From Saururus chinensis (Eukaryota > Streptophyta > Magnoliopsida > Piperales > Saururaceae), in assembly GCA_035235625.1 (NCBI GenBank), contig CP141140.1, positions 18,806,685-18,870,684 on the forward strand: a stretch of 64,000 nt of DNA, written 5' to 3'. Made by a program: the position numbers and the translations under genes. Positions 34,449 to 47,420 of this stretch are shown in pieces (within the stretch, counting starts at the first letter, position 1; each line of letters begins with the position of its first letter). Below the pieces are notes generated by a model that did no database searches, was not told the DNA's origin, and saw only the letters and a program-made list of their open reading frames with translations.

Positions 34449-37400
34449 ATGCACATATTACACTAGATAAATTTAGAATCTTATATTATCATAAAAAAAT
34501 TAAGATTTAAGTTTAATTATCTTACCTGGTCTATAAATAATAGTTAATATATAATATTTTTGGTGAATTGATGGTAATTTAAGAATTTTATGATAAAAAA
34601 TCTCGACCCCTTCTCACTTTAATAATAATATAGATTATGAGTAATTTAAGATTTTTATGAAAAAAATTTTGCTGCCCTTCTCACTTTAATAAGTTCTAAA
34701 TCAATTAGGACTATGCAATCTATGTTTTTTATGTAGTTACAAAGTTATACTTATTGGAGAAATCATTATAATATTTTAGGTCTTTTATATTCCAAATTAA
34801 TTAAAAGTTTTTTTAAAAGGGTAATGTAGGCATATCTTGACAAAATCTTTACTCTTTCTCACTTTAATAATAGTATAGATAAATATAAATTAGTGAAAGA
34901 CATAGGTAGAGATCATACTAAATGTTCCATGTTTATCTCAACCTTCTTGCCAAGTTTATCTTCAGCCTATTTATTAGATCACATCCTATTATACACTTGA
35001 AATTTCCAATGTGGTTTCCTTATACGATCTTCAGTCTTCATTCACTAGTAGACTGCCATTCAACTCTTTGCTTACATAATAGTTCAAAGAAGGAAATTAC
35101 CTTGTATATAACTACATAGTATATGTGTGCTATACCTTTGTGATTAGCACGTGCATTTGTAAGGAAAGTCAAGAGACAAACAGTTTACCCTGTTCAGGCA
35201 TGCCCTTTTTGTATTATACGTATATAAAAAGCTAAAAAGTTTTTTGTTTCCATAATGCACTTCCTACCCAAAGCCCCATCTCAATGTCTACCTGTTACAA
35301 CTTAGACACCATATACTATCTCATAGTTATTTTCATTAAAATTATGGTTAGTAGATAATGTGATAGATTCATATTTCGAATTTTTGATGGGTCTAACTTA
35401 AGATTTGGCTTAACTTGGGATGAGGTCTCAATTGTGATGATGAATTTCAATGGCCAAGAAAAAGAACAAGATAAGGGTCCAAATCATCTCTTATTTATTA
35501 GTAGGGCTCAGTAAAACAAATTTAATGTCACTATGAATGTGCAAATCCGACTTCAAGAATACAAAATATTATTTAAGATATCGAGGTGAAAAAAATGATA
35601 AACGGTATAATTTTTTTTTAAAATACTTGGCATGTAGGATTTCACTTCTAAATTAATAGTAACACCCGTACTATCTTTGTTGTATATTTGGAAGATTTCA
35701 AGTTTTAAACATTTAGCTTCTCTCTCGTCCCTCCATAAATTGTTCCAACATAAATTCCATGTTTAAAATGATTGACGCCAATTTCATCTTTAATTTAATT
35801 GAAAAAATTTAGCGGAGTAGACAATTGGTTTAATTATTATTCACAATGGTCGTGACATCATCAAACATTGAATAATGGATAGATAGGAGGGGAACTAATC
35901 TCTTAGAGTTAGCTCATATAGATGTATAATGGAGGTGGGCAAATTTTCTTGCACTCCACGTAAATTTTATGTACTCCGTCTGTTCCATATTACTAAGGAA
36001 CTACATTTGAAAAATATGTGATTTTTAATGAACGGTGAAACTCACAAAAAAAATGAAAATAAGCTTGTAATATTCTTTTTTAAGTATCCAATTACATAAA
36101 TTGAATAAAATAAAGTCATTAATAAAGAAAAAATATCTTTTCTAAATAAAATTATTAATTTAAGATAGGAAGAGTACAACCTTAATATACATGCCCCTTA
36201 ATATGAAGCTGAAAAACTTATACTCCGTATTTGTTAATGGTCAAGTCTTTGTTAGTATCTAAAAGATGGGGAAATTGAATGGTTCGCACTCCAATGTGGA
36301 AAAAGTTATATGATTTCTTTTTAATTTTTTTTAATGCATCACTATGTTTTCTTATCGTATGGTTATGACATATGTTAACATCCTTGGCATTTTTTTAAAA
36401 ATTTATGCTATTTTTTACTCGTATTTTTGATGGAAAATTTTGATGGTTCGGTGTATCTATTTTCGTAATTGACCTCTACATTCATAACCGTAAAGCTAGG
36501 AGTAGTGCTTAATTGGTGGTTATGGGCCTCAATGTACCACAAAAATTTTTAGTGAGAAAATAGGAAAGAAAAGAAAGAGACACAAAGGAGATAAATGATG
36601 AAAATAAAAAAAAAGTAACAGATTGGACATGGAGCACACGACCCATTGGGAGCAGAGGGAAGCCTCTGCCCCTTTCTTCTGTGAGGACTAGAGGCGGCAC
36701 CACCATCGGTTAGTAGCTTCTACCTGGCTAGCCTCAGCCTAGCGCCGCCACCCCGGCCATCTGCCCATTTTCCTCCATCTTTCCCGTTTTGGCCCGATGA
36801 ACCCTCTTTCATTTTTTTCGCCCAATCTGCCATTATCGCCGACCGGTTGATCCAGCCCGTTACCATGGTTTTGTCCCAACCAAGATGATGTTTGAGCATC
36901 ACCATCCCAATTCCCAGCCTCCCCGCCCCTCCTTCTCCTGCATAAGGTATTTTTTTTGAGACCGTTCATTTTTAAGATCGCTGGTGCATATGCCCCATTA
37001 ATCTTATATATGAACAACCTTTAGCCTATCAGACATTCCTTATATTGGGCTCATAAGGAGTGTTTGGGACATTATTTACATTCGGCTTGTAACGAGTGAG
37101 AGTGTTAAAAACTCTTCCCAATTAACACCTCTAAAATATGCATCTTATTAAATTTAAATCTAAGCATTTTTTTAAAATCATATAAACCCAAACACAAATT
37201 CCATCTTTTTTAAAATAATAAATGTATTTAATTTTTAAAAATAAATTATTAATTTTTTTAAAAATAAATTAAATTATTAATATAAAATAGATAAAATATT
37301 AGCTTTTAATTATATATACTTAGATTGGAGTATTTTGATCTCCTCTTTTGGCGAGAGAGAGAGAGAGAGAAACTCTTAAGAAGACCAGTTCCAGACCAGT

Positions 37401-37793
37401 TCCAACAGAACAACCAATAATCAATTAAACTCAGTTATTTGTAGTAGCCAAAAACACAATTAAACCAATCTTTGGATCGCCTCTGCTTCTGGTTGCTTTT
37501 CCCGCATCTTCTCCGAAAATACCGATGCATCCCTCCTTCCACTCACCTCCCCTTTCCTCTATCCTCTCTCTCTCCCAATCCCCTCGCCACCCCCCTTCAT
37601 GCTACAGCACATGACGCCGCTCCGCTCCCGCTCCCCCCTGGAAGCTGCTTACATTCTCGGGGACCCAGCGCACCTTTTCTTACCCTCGCTGTCCTCTCCC
37701 TCCTCCTCCATTCCCCTCTGACTTGGGTTTTTCTTTGATTCCTAATTTTTGGGCTATCCTCTCCTCCCGCCCCTCCCTCTCTCTCGCATCACA
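34449..37793. other. Intergenic and promoter side of APRL gene
   Basis: AT-rich with no supported gene. Open frames at about 36,510-37,020 on the minus strand lie in a GC-richer patch without family similarity. Bases about 37,350-37,790 are CT-rich (GAGAGA, TCTCTC and CCTCC tracts) and probably include the APRL core promoter and 5' UTR. Confidence 0.45.
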
Positions 37794-39411
37794 ATGGAGC
37801 CCAGGTTCTGGTTCTGGTTCTGGTTCTGCTCCATTCTTCTCTCGCTCTCCTTTACCCACTTTGCGCAGGCCACCGACACCGCTAGGGTTCCGTTGCCCTC
37901 GGAAATCTGCCTGGCGATCTCCGCCCCCGACGCTGTCCTTGGATCTCGTTACTCGTGCCTGATTTCGGAGTCTTCTTCGCACGCTGGTTCCGGCGGGGTC
38001 ACTCAGGTAGGTCTCCGGTCTCTCCCCTTCCTCTTTATGAAAATTAATTTTTATATCCTGCTCTTTTGTTTCCCCGTATGTGTTAGCTTCTGCCTATTTC
38101 CAGTAAGTATATGTGTCTTTATCGTTTCTCTCTAGCTCATTTGTTGATACTTTTTGGGTTGTCAAAAAAAAGTTGATACTTTTTGAAGCAAAAAAAATAA
38201 TAATCCTAGATTTATATAAATAGATGTAGGGTCTTCTGATGAGAGATGACGAAATTATGATAACGGTTACTTGCTGCTCTAAATTTTGCATTTGACATCG
38301 TTGATGACTGTGAATTCTGTAGAAATTGGAAACTGCTTTTACTTGTTAACCCAAATAGGGTCAGACTGTATTTTTTTGGTTTAGAGGGCTTTCCTTTTAG
38401 TAAAATTTTCCGTGTTTGTTTGTACTAACGCTTCGTTTCTTCTTTAATTAAGGGAGATGAGACTGCACTTTTGAAAGCTTTGAATCTAGTTGATAAGAAG
38501 TACCCATATGTTGCCGTTCTCTTTTATGCATCTTGGTGTCCATTCTCCAAATCTTGCAGACCCAATTTCACCGTTCTCTCCTTCTTATTTCCCGGAATAT
38601 ACCATTTTGCAGTCGAAGAATCCTCGGTCAGGCCAAGGTACTAAAAACAAGGGAGAACTCTTGTGTTACAACTTTGGAATCACATTTTTTTTTGTTGGGA
38701 TTCTATTAAATGACATGCGTCTATTAAACTTGCAGCATCTTATCGAAGTATGGAGTTCATGGCTTCCCCACTCTCTTCCTCCTCAACTCAACGACTCGGG
38801 TGCGCTACCGTGGCTCTAGGACTCTCGACTCTCTAGTTGTCTTTTACAATGATGTAACTGGTAATTTTGAACATTCTTTGCGTCTCTTGATCCAGTCTTC
38901 CAATCCTTATGTTTGTCGTTTCTTTTGACCTGATGTTTTTGATTTGCTCTTGGCTTTAGGCATAAAACCTGCATGGCTGGATGCTTCAACCTTCAGAAAA
39001 ATCCTGGACCATTTGAACAACACTAAGATTGAGGAAACTGAACAGGAAGAATTTTGTCCATTCTCGTGGGCAAGGTCTCCTGAGAAGCTTCTCCGGCAGG
39101 AAACTTATCTTTTGCTGGCCACCGCCTTTGTGGTCCTGAGGCTCCTCCACTTCCTTCGTCCCACTCTTCTGGCTAGTGTCAGTCAAGCTTGGAGAAGGCA
39201 GTTGCGAAATGTAACACTCATGAAGCTTTGGGATCATCCGCAGGTCTATATACGGCAAGCAATACAGGCGTTCATGCAGCTATGGCCCTGTCAAAAAAGT
39301 AACTTGCAAGAAGGAGCCATGAATGCAAAAGCATGGGCATCGAAATCCTTGGCATCGGTTTCCATTGGTGAAGCTGGTCCCAGCAGGGTACCATCCGGGG
39401 GAGACAAGTGA
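37794..39411 (+). CDS. APRL: APR-like (APRL) thioredoxin-fold protein
   Basis: Member of the plant 5'-adenylylsulfate reductase-like family: thioredoxin-fold membrane proteins of the secretory pathway without the APS reductase domain. Exons 37,794-38,006, 38,453-38,637, 38,736-38,860 and 38,960-39,411 give 324 residues with consistent GT-AG phases. Residues 1-26 form a signal peptide with an FWFWFWF run. The thioredoxin-like part has [17 protein letters not shown] (W99, C100, C106) and the cis-proline block HGFPTLF (P144). The family has a single Cys in place of CXXC, so classic disulfide reductase chemistry is doubtful. One transmembrane helix lies at about 223-245, followed by a basic segment and a Ser- and Gly-rich tail. 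Length fits the APRL4-7 type; I cannot choose the number. The ATG at 37,794 is picked because it opens the signal peptide. Confidence 0.9.
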
Positions 39412-41000
39412 ACGACTTCTTGCTCTCATTCTCTCTGATACGGGCTCGTTGAGTTGGTAATCCATGCAATTGATGTTGTTCGGGGGAGAGTAACGCCAGG
39501 GCTGCGTCATTCAGGTCAAAAAGTTTAATCTATGTGGGCTGTTGGAATTTTGTTGGTCGTTGAAGTTAAAGGTGCCTCATTGTCGTCGGTCTGGCTTTCT
39601 ATAGGCATTTGCTTGTATATACTCTAAATATGTTATCCAGCTTTTCTTTGCACTTTGATGGGTAGGGCCTCTAACATTGGGCGTACCAGGTAAACGGTAA
39701 TGTGTACTTTGTTAATGCTTCCGGCTCTGACCGCTGAATACAAGTTCATTCTTTTTTAAGACCTAGTTAAATGGAATTGAGCTACGAGAGTAGCAAATGG
39801 TTTTGGCATCCTGTTTAACGTCATGGGTGCATTTGTGCTAGTTTCACGTCTAGCGGAGGCAAAGCTCAGGAAATTGACTCAAGGAGAGACTAGTTGCTCT
39901 ATTAGTCAAGGTGTAGAGATTCAGTCATTTGATATAAGAAATAAATTACAGGATCCTCCCTTTAACCAACCGCCACACCCAACATTGTCAAAACAGGAAA
40001 ATGATACCGGTATAACGAATCTCTTTATCAAAACCCTCCCAACTCTGATGTGCTCAGGACTGCAAGTTTTGGTTGAGCAGTGAAAATATGGTCCGTGTGA
40101 GGCCTACTTTCTCCGTCCAGCCAACGTGTCTGCCTCTGAGCTTCCTTGCCAAGAAAAACATCCACACAGCCCAAAAAAAATAGTGCTGACCTCCATCTAC
40201 CATTTTTTAAAAGTTTTCACATTATTAACTTATCAATATAAATTGCCCATTTATATAACATAATTTATGACTAATCTGAAATTTAGATATTTTAGGACTA
40301 AAATGCCTTTCTCTTTTCAGCTTTGTGCATAGGGTTAACCCTGAGTATTATGGCCGTGTGACGGATCGTGGCCCATATGCCTCCAGTGCATGCGCCTCAA
40401 TACGTATCGGGCACATAGTATCCAAACTCGTATATGTATTGTCAAATCCGTTCAAAGATTATAATCGTATTGCCCAATATAATATCTTCTGAATTCATAT
40501 CAACTCCCTAGTGGGAGAGGCCCAAACTACAATAAGGTGATTGAAACATAGAAGGCAGACATTTGCAATTTGTTTTTGTAGTTTAGGCTACGATTGTGTT
40601 TTTGCTCGTTGTTCCTTACCATGTTAATAAAAAAAAATGAGGATTGGGTTTATAGGAAAACCTACCTCAACCTGACCCTAATGGGTTGGGTTATTTGAAC
40701 ACGAATAACTATAATGGTCCGGGTATTCTTCTAACCTGCCCCACTAACTAAAGTTATAAGTATTAAATTTTTAAATATTTTTTGCTTTAATAATGACTTT
40801 TAGAAATTTCTTGATAGGTAGGAGATAAAACCAAATAATTATTTACAATCTTGTTTTTTTAATAATTAAGTAATTTTTTAAATCATTTAAAAAATAATAG
40901 AGAATGACATTTTTATATTCTGAACGAGTGTGGTCGGGTTGAGTTGAATTTAACATATTTGAGTAGGCTCGGGTTTAGCAAAACCCAACCGGATCCAGTA
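39412..41000. other. APRL 3' flank, no further gene
   Basis: The 3' UTR is expected just after the stop. The open frame at 39,823-40,083 has no recognisable family. Bases about 40,660-41,000 contain scattered GGGTTGGG-type motifs like those at 24,230-24,310, a common decayed plant repeat. Nothing else is supported. Confidence 0.4.
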
Positions 41001-42930
41001 AGATCACTAATAACGATGGAGGGGAGGTAAGTGAATTTCATATGGAAGGAGTGGTATATGAACTTCTAGACTAGAGATAAAATGGAGATACAGCGCCGCC
41101 AGTTGGGGAATACAGCATTTTTTCAATATCTAACCAATCCGCCGTTGGGTACAAGGCTACAAAAAAGTTCACTTTGCTGACAAGCCTTATAAACAAAGAA
41201 AAAAAGGCTATCACCGTTTCCTATTGCTTACTACGAACATAGCCCGATGTAAAAACCAATGACTGCAATCTGTATCGCCCAGATGATTCACCTTTCGATG
41301 CAATGTCTGGCAAATGACCCTTCTCCAAGCGACAGCAGACCTTTCTAAACTTTAGCCAGCATATGCATTGTTGCATTTTCTCTGTTAGTTTTTTAAGCAA
41401 TGATCATTTCGCAATATGCGGAAAATTTGAGAACTGGGACTACCGTGGCAAGAACTGCCTATATATTCAACATCTTTGGCTGACTGCTTTGAAGTAGACG
41501 GTTAAAAATCATTTTAAAGTAGTCCAAACTTCATTTAGCATTAGCTTTGCAGTCCTCCAATTTGAGTTTGTCCAGCAACTTATTTGTTTATGTTAGGCTG
41601 CATGATTTTTCAATGGACACAACTCGACCTTAGTCCCAAATTTCACTAAAAAGGTTCAGTTCCCATGGCATTCGGAGAATGATATAGCAGCAACAAATAA
41701 AGTTAAACAACATATAATATGTCAACTAGTTCAGAAGAAAGTTAAATTTCCATTTCCTTGCTTTAGAAAGTTACATTTAGCAAATAGTTCTCGTTAATAT
41801 CATAAATTTGCACAGCGAAAACTATAATTACGTGACAGTCAACTAGACCAACTTACTGAACCTACATCAATCTTCTTCTATTGAGACATCGTCCCTCACA
41901 AGCTGCTACAAAGGAATGTGCACAATTAACTTAGAATGAGTAACGCAATGTAAAAAAGAGTATAAAAAAATGGACATGACAAAAAGAACATACACAGGGG
42001 TAAGCTATTATGTTTTTTCCTTTTATAGTAACTATCTTATATACTCTTCTAGAGCCACCTCTATCCTCAATCTGCACTTCATCAATTCTCCTCTCACACC
42101 CCCCCCCCTCCCCTCCTGGTTACGTCTACAAGATGGTGAGGTTCATCGCCCCCCTGCCATCTGTATCTCAAGTGGCTTTCCCTAGCTTCATTACCAGTTT
42201 ACCTACACCCAAGTTTCCAGATATTGGTATATTTAACCAGCCATGCCAGTAATACAAAGAGCACACGATGATGAATAAAAAACTGTGTAGGTTCAGAAGT
42301 TAAGAATAATAAAGAGAACGCACCTAACCATGGAAAACTACTAATTAGCATGCTCATTGATTTTTTCCCTATTTAAAAACCTAATATATAACGATCTTGC
42401 ATTAGTGATAGGTCTCAAACAGTGTTAAAAAACCAACCCAGCCAAAGACCTGTTTTGGTGGTCAGGTTGATTCAACCAGATCTGAATAGCTGAGTCGACC
42501 TGGTGTTGACATCATCATGACATCAGTTTTAAAACAAAAAAACCTTAACCCTACCCCCTCTCCTCTGCCACTGCTTCTACCTCTGCCTCCTCCTCTTCTT
42601 CCTCCTCCTCCTCCGCCTTCGCCTTCGCCTCTTCCTCCTCCTCTGCCTCAGCCTCCTCCTCCATCCTTTCTCATAGGCCCAAACGAACTGAGCTGGAAAA
42701 ACAAGGATCTGGTTCGACAGACGGTGTAATCTGGGTTTTAAAATACTAGTGCCAATCGCTAAAACGAGCATTGTTTAAGATGCAACTTTTGTCAGGCCTC
42801 ACCTCCTTTCCGGTTCATTATGAGCCAGTGCTAAATGCAGGCAATTTAGAAGCAAAATAACCATTATGTGAATAAAATAAAACCACGGATAAAAAATGCG
42901 AAATCCTAAAAATGCACAAGTGCAGTTAAC
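41001..42930 (-). other. 3' region of NSE3, last exon unresolved
   Basis: Exon 5 ends at CAG|GTTAAC, so at least one more short exon must lie to the left. Candidates after a minus-strand AG, near 41,490 and near 42,070, open frames of a few dozen codons, but neither can be tied to the NSE3 family by eye. A CT-rich microsatellite (42,560-42,665) opens long proline and arginine frames and is not coding. Confidence 0.4.
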
Positions 42931-45900
42931 CTGTTCAATATATTCTTTCACTTTTCCAAAAACAGACACATCAGCTGCCCTTTCAGCAAGCTCATACATC
43001 CAAATATTTCCTTCAGGGCCATTTACTTTCCCCTTTTGCAAGTACCTGCAGATGTGACATCAAAACCCGGAGAAAGCTAAATAAATAGATAAAAATCCAC
43101 GCATAAAGCTTTTGTAATATATTTATAATGAAATGCATTATGCTTGAGATATAGATGATGATATTCCTACTTCACTTTTTCTACACCAAAACTTTACTCC
43201 AGCCTTTGAATGGACAGAGAAAGGTGGGTCTCACCTGACAATAGGGGGATCTACTAAGACTGGAGCAAGGTTTTGGTGCAGAGAAAGTGGAGTAGGAATA
43301 TCATTTTCCTTAAGATATAGCTAGCCTTTTCTGGACCAATGCTTCCACTGCCTGCTTGATGTTTCCGAAGTCTGGATGATTTTCATCACTTTCATTCAGT
43401 CCAACACGCCTCAAGTGATCCCACAAATTCTCTGCATAGTTAAAAAAATTGGAAATCAGCATTACTTGATGTCTTGTAGCATCTTCACTTGTGCTTATAC
43501 CGTTTGATACCTACTTACTATAAATATCCTGTCACAAAGCAAATATACCTTCTGAGATTTTACCCCCTGCAAGATGCACAGTACCAACGACAACAAACTC
43601 TAGACCAGTCACATGCGAATTCTCCTTATTTTCAACAAACTTTTGATACACATTATCAGGTAACTGACTGGTAATCACATAGGTTTTCATCTCAGTAGAA
43701 CCTGTAAAAAAATTTTGAGCCACTAGTCATAACTAGCTTCATGGAGAGAAAAGAGACAAAAGAGAGATGAGATAAACTGTTAAACCTAAAAAAACATGCA
43801 AATCAAAAGAGTAATGAACAGAATACAGATAAATGTAAGCTTACTTTGTTGAGAAGAGAGACCCTGATTTGCAATTGAGGGACGGGATCTTTGAAGTTCT
43901 CTCATCTCATAACCAAAAATGGATGATAACCTTTTTTGTGCCTCATTTATTATATACGAAGGTAGAGACCTTTGAGAATAATTTTTGGTTATCAAACGAA
44001 CAAGCTCATCTCTTTTAATTGGGCACCCACTTTGGTGGTGCTTGAAAAGGACATAGCGAACCACTTCTGCAACAAGCTTATCTTTTTCCTAATTTCAGAA
44101 CATTTAAACAAGTCAATAGAATGACATGTTTGAATCACTAGAAGCATATAAGCATGAATTTGCACCTCTTGAGAGACATCTAGTTGAGAGTAATCCTCAG
44201 AATAGTTTCCCATCCTGCAGCAATCAGCATGTATTAGATGAGGCAGCCTTTACAGTTCAAAGTGCTTTTTATTAAAAACAGAAAAGAGTTTGAAATGTTA
44301 TAATAATTTTTTGACAACCAGACAATTAAAACTAATTGAATGACCCAAATTTGATGTATAGATAGTGATCAGTAGATTCACAGATCCATAACCTATCAAA
44401 AATTAAGGCACACTTACATCATCATTGTCATCATCATAGGCCTTATCCCAATTATGCGTGGTCAGCAACATGGATTCTACACCATATTTCAGTCTCATCC
44501 GAATATGATACAAAATCCACATAAAGAAACATAGTGACAAGATTTTATGCTGGATGGCCTTCCTGACGCAACCCTCTAAAGAGGGGGCAATGAGATGAAG
44601 GTTCAACATCCTCATCCTCATCCTCATCATAGGCCTTTCTAATTATGTGGATTAGCTTTATGAGACAATGGTTGCACATGAAACATTAATATAGACATCT
44701 TTTATTGCAAAGTTGGTAATAAACAAAACCAGTCTGCTTTTACATGGAAGCATGACACTTACATATGATAAGAAATAAAATAAGGAAATTTTTTTTAACA
44801 ACCATTAGAACTAGATATACGGCCCCAATAGATTGATGTGGATCAACATATTCATCTATCCATAATCAACCAAAGAGTCAAGTACCTCTAACTATGATAC
44901 GAAATAAAATAAAGAAACATATGGATAAAAGCAATATTAATTAACCAATGCTACAGAAGACCCAGTTGGTTTAGTGGATCCTCTACAAAAGTCCCATGAA
45001 CACTATCTACCTCAAACAATACTACAACCTGACGGTTTCTTCATCCTTGTCTGCTTGATAAGTCTTTTTACTTTTGCAACATCTGCCCACGTATTTGCTG
45101 CAGCATAAAAGCTGATGACAAAACACAATGACCCACCAGACTTGGGTCCTCCAAGGAGAGTATAATTTTACCCACTTCATTGCCCAATTCAACATTTTTA
45201 TGGATCAGGAAAACACTTAGCAAAGCGCCCCAAATAATTGAAGCAGGGTCCAACGGGCGTATTTGATCCCTTTAGCTAACACCCAACAAATTAGAGACCC
45301 ATCTAAATATATTAGCATGCCATCACAAATTCAGAACAAAGCATAACAAATTGCCCACAGGATTAATCTCAAACAAATAGGGTGGTTGCTTTACAAATTA
45401 AGTGATGGCATACTGACTTAATAGATGGGCATATTGGCCATTTGGGTGGATGCTGTCCAGCAAGGGAGATAAAAGAAAAATAAAAACCCAAATCAATTTG
45501 TAGGACCGTGTATTAACCCTTTGTAGCTTTTCCTGGTCTCTTTCACTCACCAATGGTCCAATACCCGCCTCTCCACTTCTTCCCACTTCCACAAAAGACC
45601 CCTACCGCCCTAAGCAGTAAGCCCCCTTAACCCACATCTCAAGTCAGTCCCCCGCCCCCACAACCCAAGTGAGGCTGCTCTTCTTATCTGCTTCATGAAA
45701 GACTGTAAATCTTTGAAAGACTTCAGTACCCTCTATGTTGTTTATTTTTGTCTATACTGAGACTATTCTTTGAGAGTTCTTTTTCCAAGGTAACATCACT
45801 TATGAACAAACATAGTACCAGTACTCTTTCTATATAAGTATATAAATAAAGCTTAACATTGACAAAGACTATTTTCATAGTCAACATTCACAGCAAATAC

Positions 45901-47160
45901 TTATAAGGTCACCTCAAGACAGCCAACTTAGTTGGTAAAGAATTATGGCTATAATATTGAAAAGCAATCATGCTAAAACCGTGACAAAATTTAAAAAAGC
46001 ATAGCATTCTTCATAGTGGAGAATAAATTATGGAAAGAAATTAAAAGTTCGCAACTCAAATGCATTTAATCAATGCACTCAGCCAACATTGACTAAACAC
46101 ATTGTAATTTATGCCCAGATTTTAGGATTAAATCGTGTACACAAACTAAGAAGTTCAGTTTCAAAACTTTTGTTGGTGGAGGAATAACAACAAGGCACAT
46201 TGTTTTGGGAATGAACTTCAGTGGGAAATTCCAAATATCATACACACAAACTTTTTGAGCTTATGCGCACTGTTAATGTTGACTACGAAGTTTACCCTAT
46301 CGTGGGAAAACTGTTAGAATATAAAAAAATAAATAAGATTTCTCCTTCATAACGGCTCAAGCTTTTGGAAAACTTAGTTATCTTACATGATATTGGAGCT
46401 CTAAGTACTCAGAGATCCTACATTCAAGTCTTTTTGGAGGCATTTATATCCTAATTGTGTTCCACGTGCTGTGCATGATGGACGCTTGCACGTGAGGGGG
46501 GTGTTAAAATATAAAAGAAATAAATAAGATTTTTCCTAACTAAGGGCTCAAGCTTTTGGGAAACTTGGTTATTTTACAAAACATCCTGATCACCTAAAAG
46601 ACATTGCACTATTAAGGGTTTCTAGTAGACTGATAGTGACTCATGCTAGTGCACAACATAGCAGTATCGCAACAACTGAGGCACCAATCTCAATCTCTCA
46701 GACATTACATACAACACACGGACCAGTCATTAAAGAATTGACAGAGGTATTCACATCCATCCAGTAGAATTTGACATAAAGCATGTTCTGTACCGGATAC
46801 GCATTGCACTGTGGACAATTTCGTCCTTTTTCTTCAAACAACGCTTTTGTAGTTTATTGTAAATCAACAAAAAGAAAAAAAAATGATACCAAATCTAAGA
46901 AAATGAACACCAATAAAATAGTTGATAACAAGGTATAAAATAAAGACAAGGGAAGATAAAGAAAGAAATCATCATCTGGAATTAGGATGGCAGAACTTAA
47001 ATCGCAAAAGATGGAGAAATATTCGACATCTGAAAACAAATTCTTATAAAAGGAGAGAAATAAAGTAAGCACCTTCAGGGAGGAGTAGTAGAGCTTGCGC
47101 TGGCGGAAATTCTCTTGGCACGCTGCAAGAAGGGGCGGCGTGCAGTAAAGCTGAGAAGAA
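42931..47160 (-). CDS. NSE3: NSE3 (MAGE domain), SMC5/6 subunit
   Basis: Non-SMC element 3, a winged-helix MAGE protein that joins NSE1 and NSE4 in the SMC5/6 complex for DNA repair and chromosome stability in the nucleus. Minus-strand coding exons: 44,213-44,166, 44,088-43,845, 43,701-43,549, 43,431-43,326 and 43,045-42,931, with phases that fit. They give 222 residues, and a short last exon downstream (somewhere below 42,930) is not resolved. Key stretches are LVAEVVRYVLFKHHQSGCPIKRDEL (first winged helix), YVITSQLP, LEFVVVGTVHLAGG (second domain) and VNGPEGNIWMYELAERA. A leader exon probably ends at 47,073 (AAG|GTGCTT), giving a 2.86 kb intron in front of the ATG. The fourth coding intron seems to use a GC donor (AG|GCTAGC). 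Confidence 0.82.
43158..43308. mobile_element. MITE in an NSE3 intron
   Basis: The left 45 bases (ATGATATTCCTACTTCACTT onward) match the reverse complement of the right 45 bases (ATGATATTCCTACTCCACTT onward) with few changes, around a core of about 60 bases. The flanks carry CTATATCTTAAG and CTATATCTCAAG on the minus strand, which may be an extended target duplication. It lies about 20 bases inside the intron from the unusual GC donor at 43,325. Confidence 0.8.
44405..44900 (-). repeat. LINE/SINE-like 3' tails, two copies
   Basis: On the minus strand two related segments end in TGATGA or GATGAG repeats: AAGGCCTATGATGATGAC at about 44,450-44,419 and AAAGGCCTATGATGAGGATG at about 44,636-44,606. 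Both share an AATTATG block upstream and a TATGATAC-AAAT-ATAAAGAAACATA segment. Repeated TGA tails are typical of plant RTE-type LINEs and SINEs they mobilise. No coding frame survives. Confidence 0.4.
44960..45253 (-). pseudogene. PPR protein C-terminal pseudogene fragment
   Basis: On the minus strand the frame reads PASIIWGALLSVFLIHKNVELG and then ILSLEDPSLVGHCVLSS, the usual end of PLS-class pentatricopeptide repeat proteins before the E motifs. A one-base frameshift follows, and the E-type continuation is clear in the next frame (FYAAANTWADVAKVKRLIK, then MKKPSGCSIV), where the expected Trp codon is a stop. Further on, VHGTFVED resembles the normal VH-F--GD block. It lies inside the first NSE3 intron on the same strand, about 95 residues long, without the repeats that should precede it. 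No intron interrupts it, so retroposition or a segmental copy are both possible. Confidence 0.75.
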
Positions 47161-47420
47161 GAACTAAGCTTTAGGGGAAGAGGTTGGAGACGGGACGGGA
47201 GGTTGTGAAGAGAGACATGGCTGGTGGCTTTTTCCAGAAAAGGAGGATCTTTAGCAGAAGAAGTGAGAAGATGTCAGGGCTATGGGACGCCAGAGGGGGA
47301 GGGGGACGAAGCGGCAGCAGCGAAATAAGTGAAGAGATTAATGGGGAGGGGGAATGGCGCGGACGGCTCCCAAGAACTCTCCCGCCGCCGCCAAATTGTC
47401 TCTGAACCGGAATGGTTTCG
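47074..47420 (-). promoter_or_regulatory. NSE3 leader exon and promoter area
   Basis: GC-richer island between AT-rich regions, with CT-rich tracts on the minus strand and a good donor at 47,073/47,072. The minus-strand frame across it begins upstream without context and ends before the donor, so I read it as 5' UTR plus promoter and not protein. The decayed PSF3 copy starts 1.3 kb away on the other strand, so a shared divergent promoter is possible. Confidence 0.45.

Noticed and set aside
36509-37017. Minus-strand frames in a GC-richer patch
   Set aside because: No recognisable domain, and overlapping frames are equally open.
42517-42771. Poly-Pro and poly-Arg frames
   Set aside because: CT-rich microsatellite, no conserved sequence.
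47184-47405. Plus-strand frame opposite the NSE3 leader
   Set aside because: Low-complexity Gly- and Arg-rich frame in a GC island, not linked to the PSF3 pieces.
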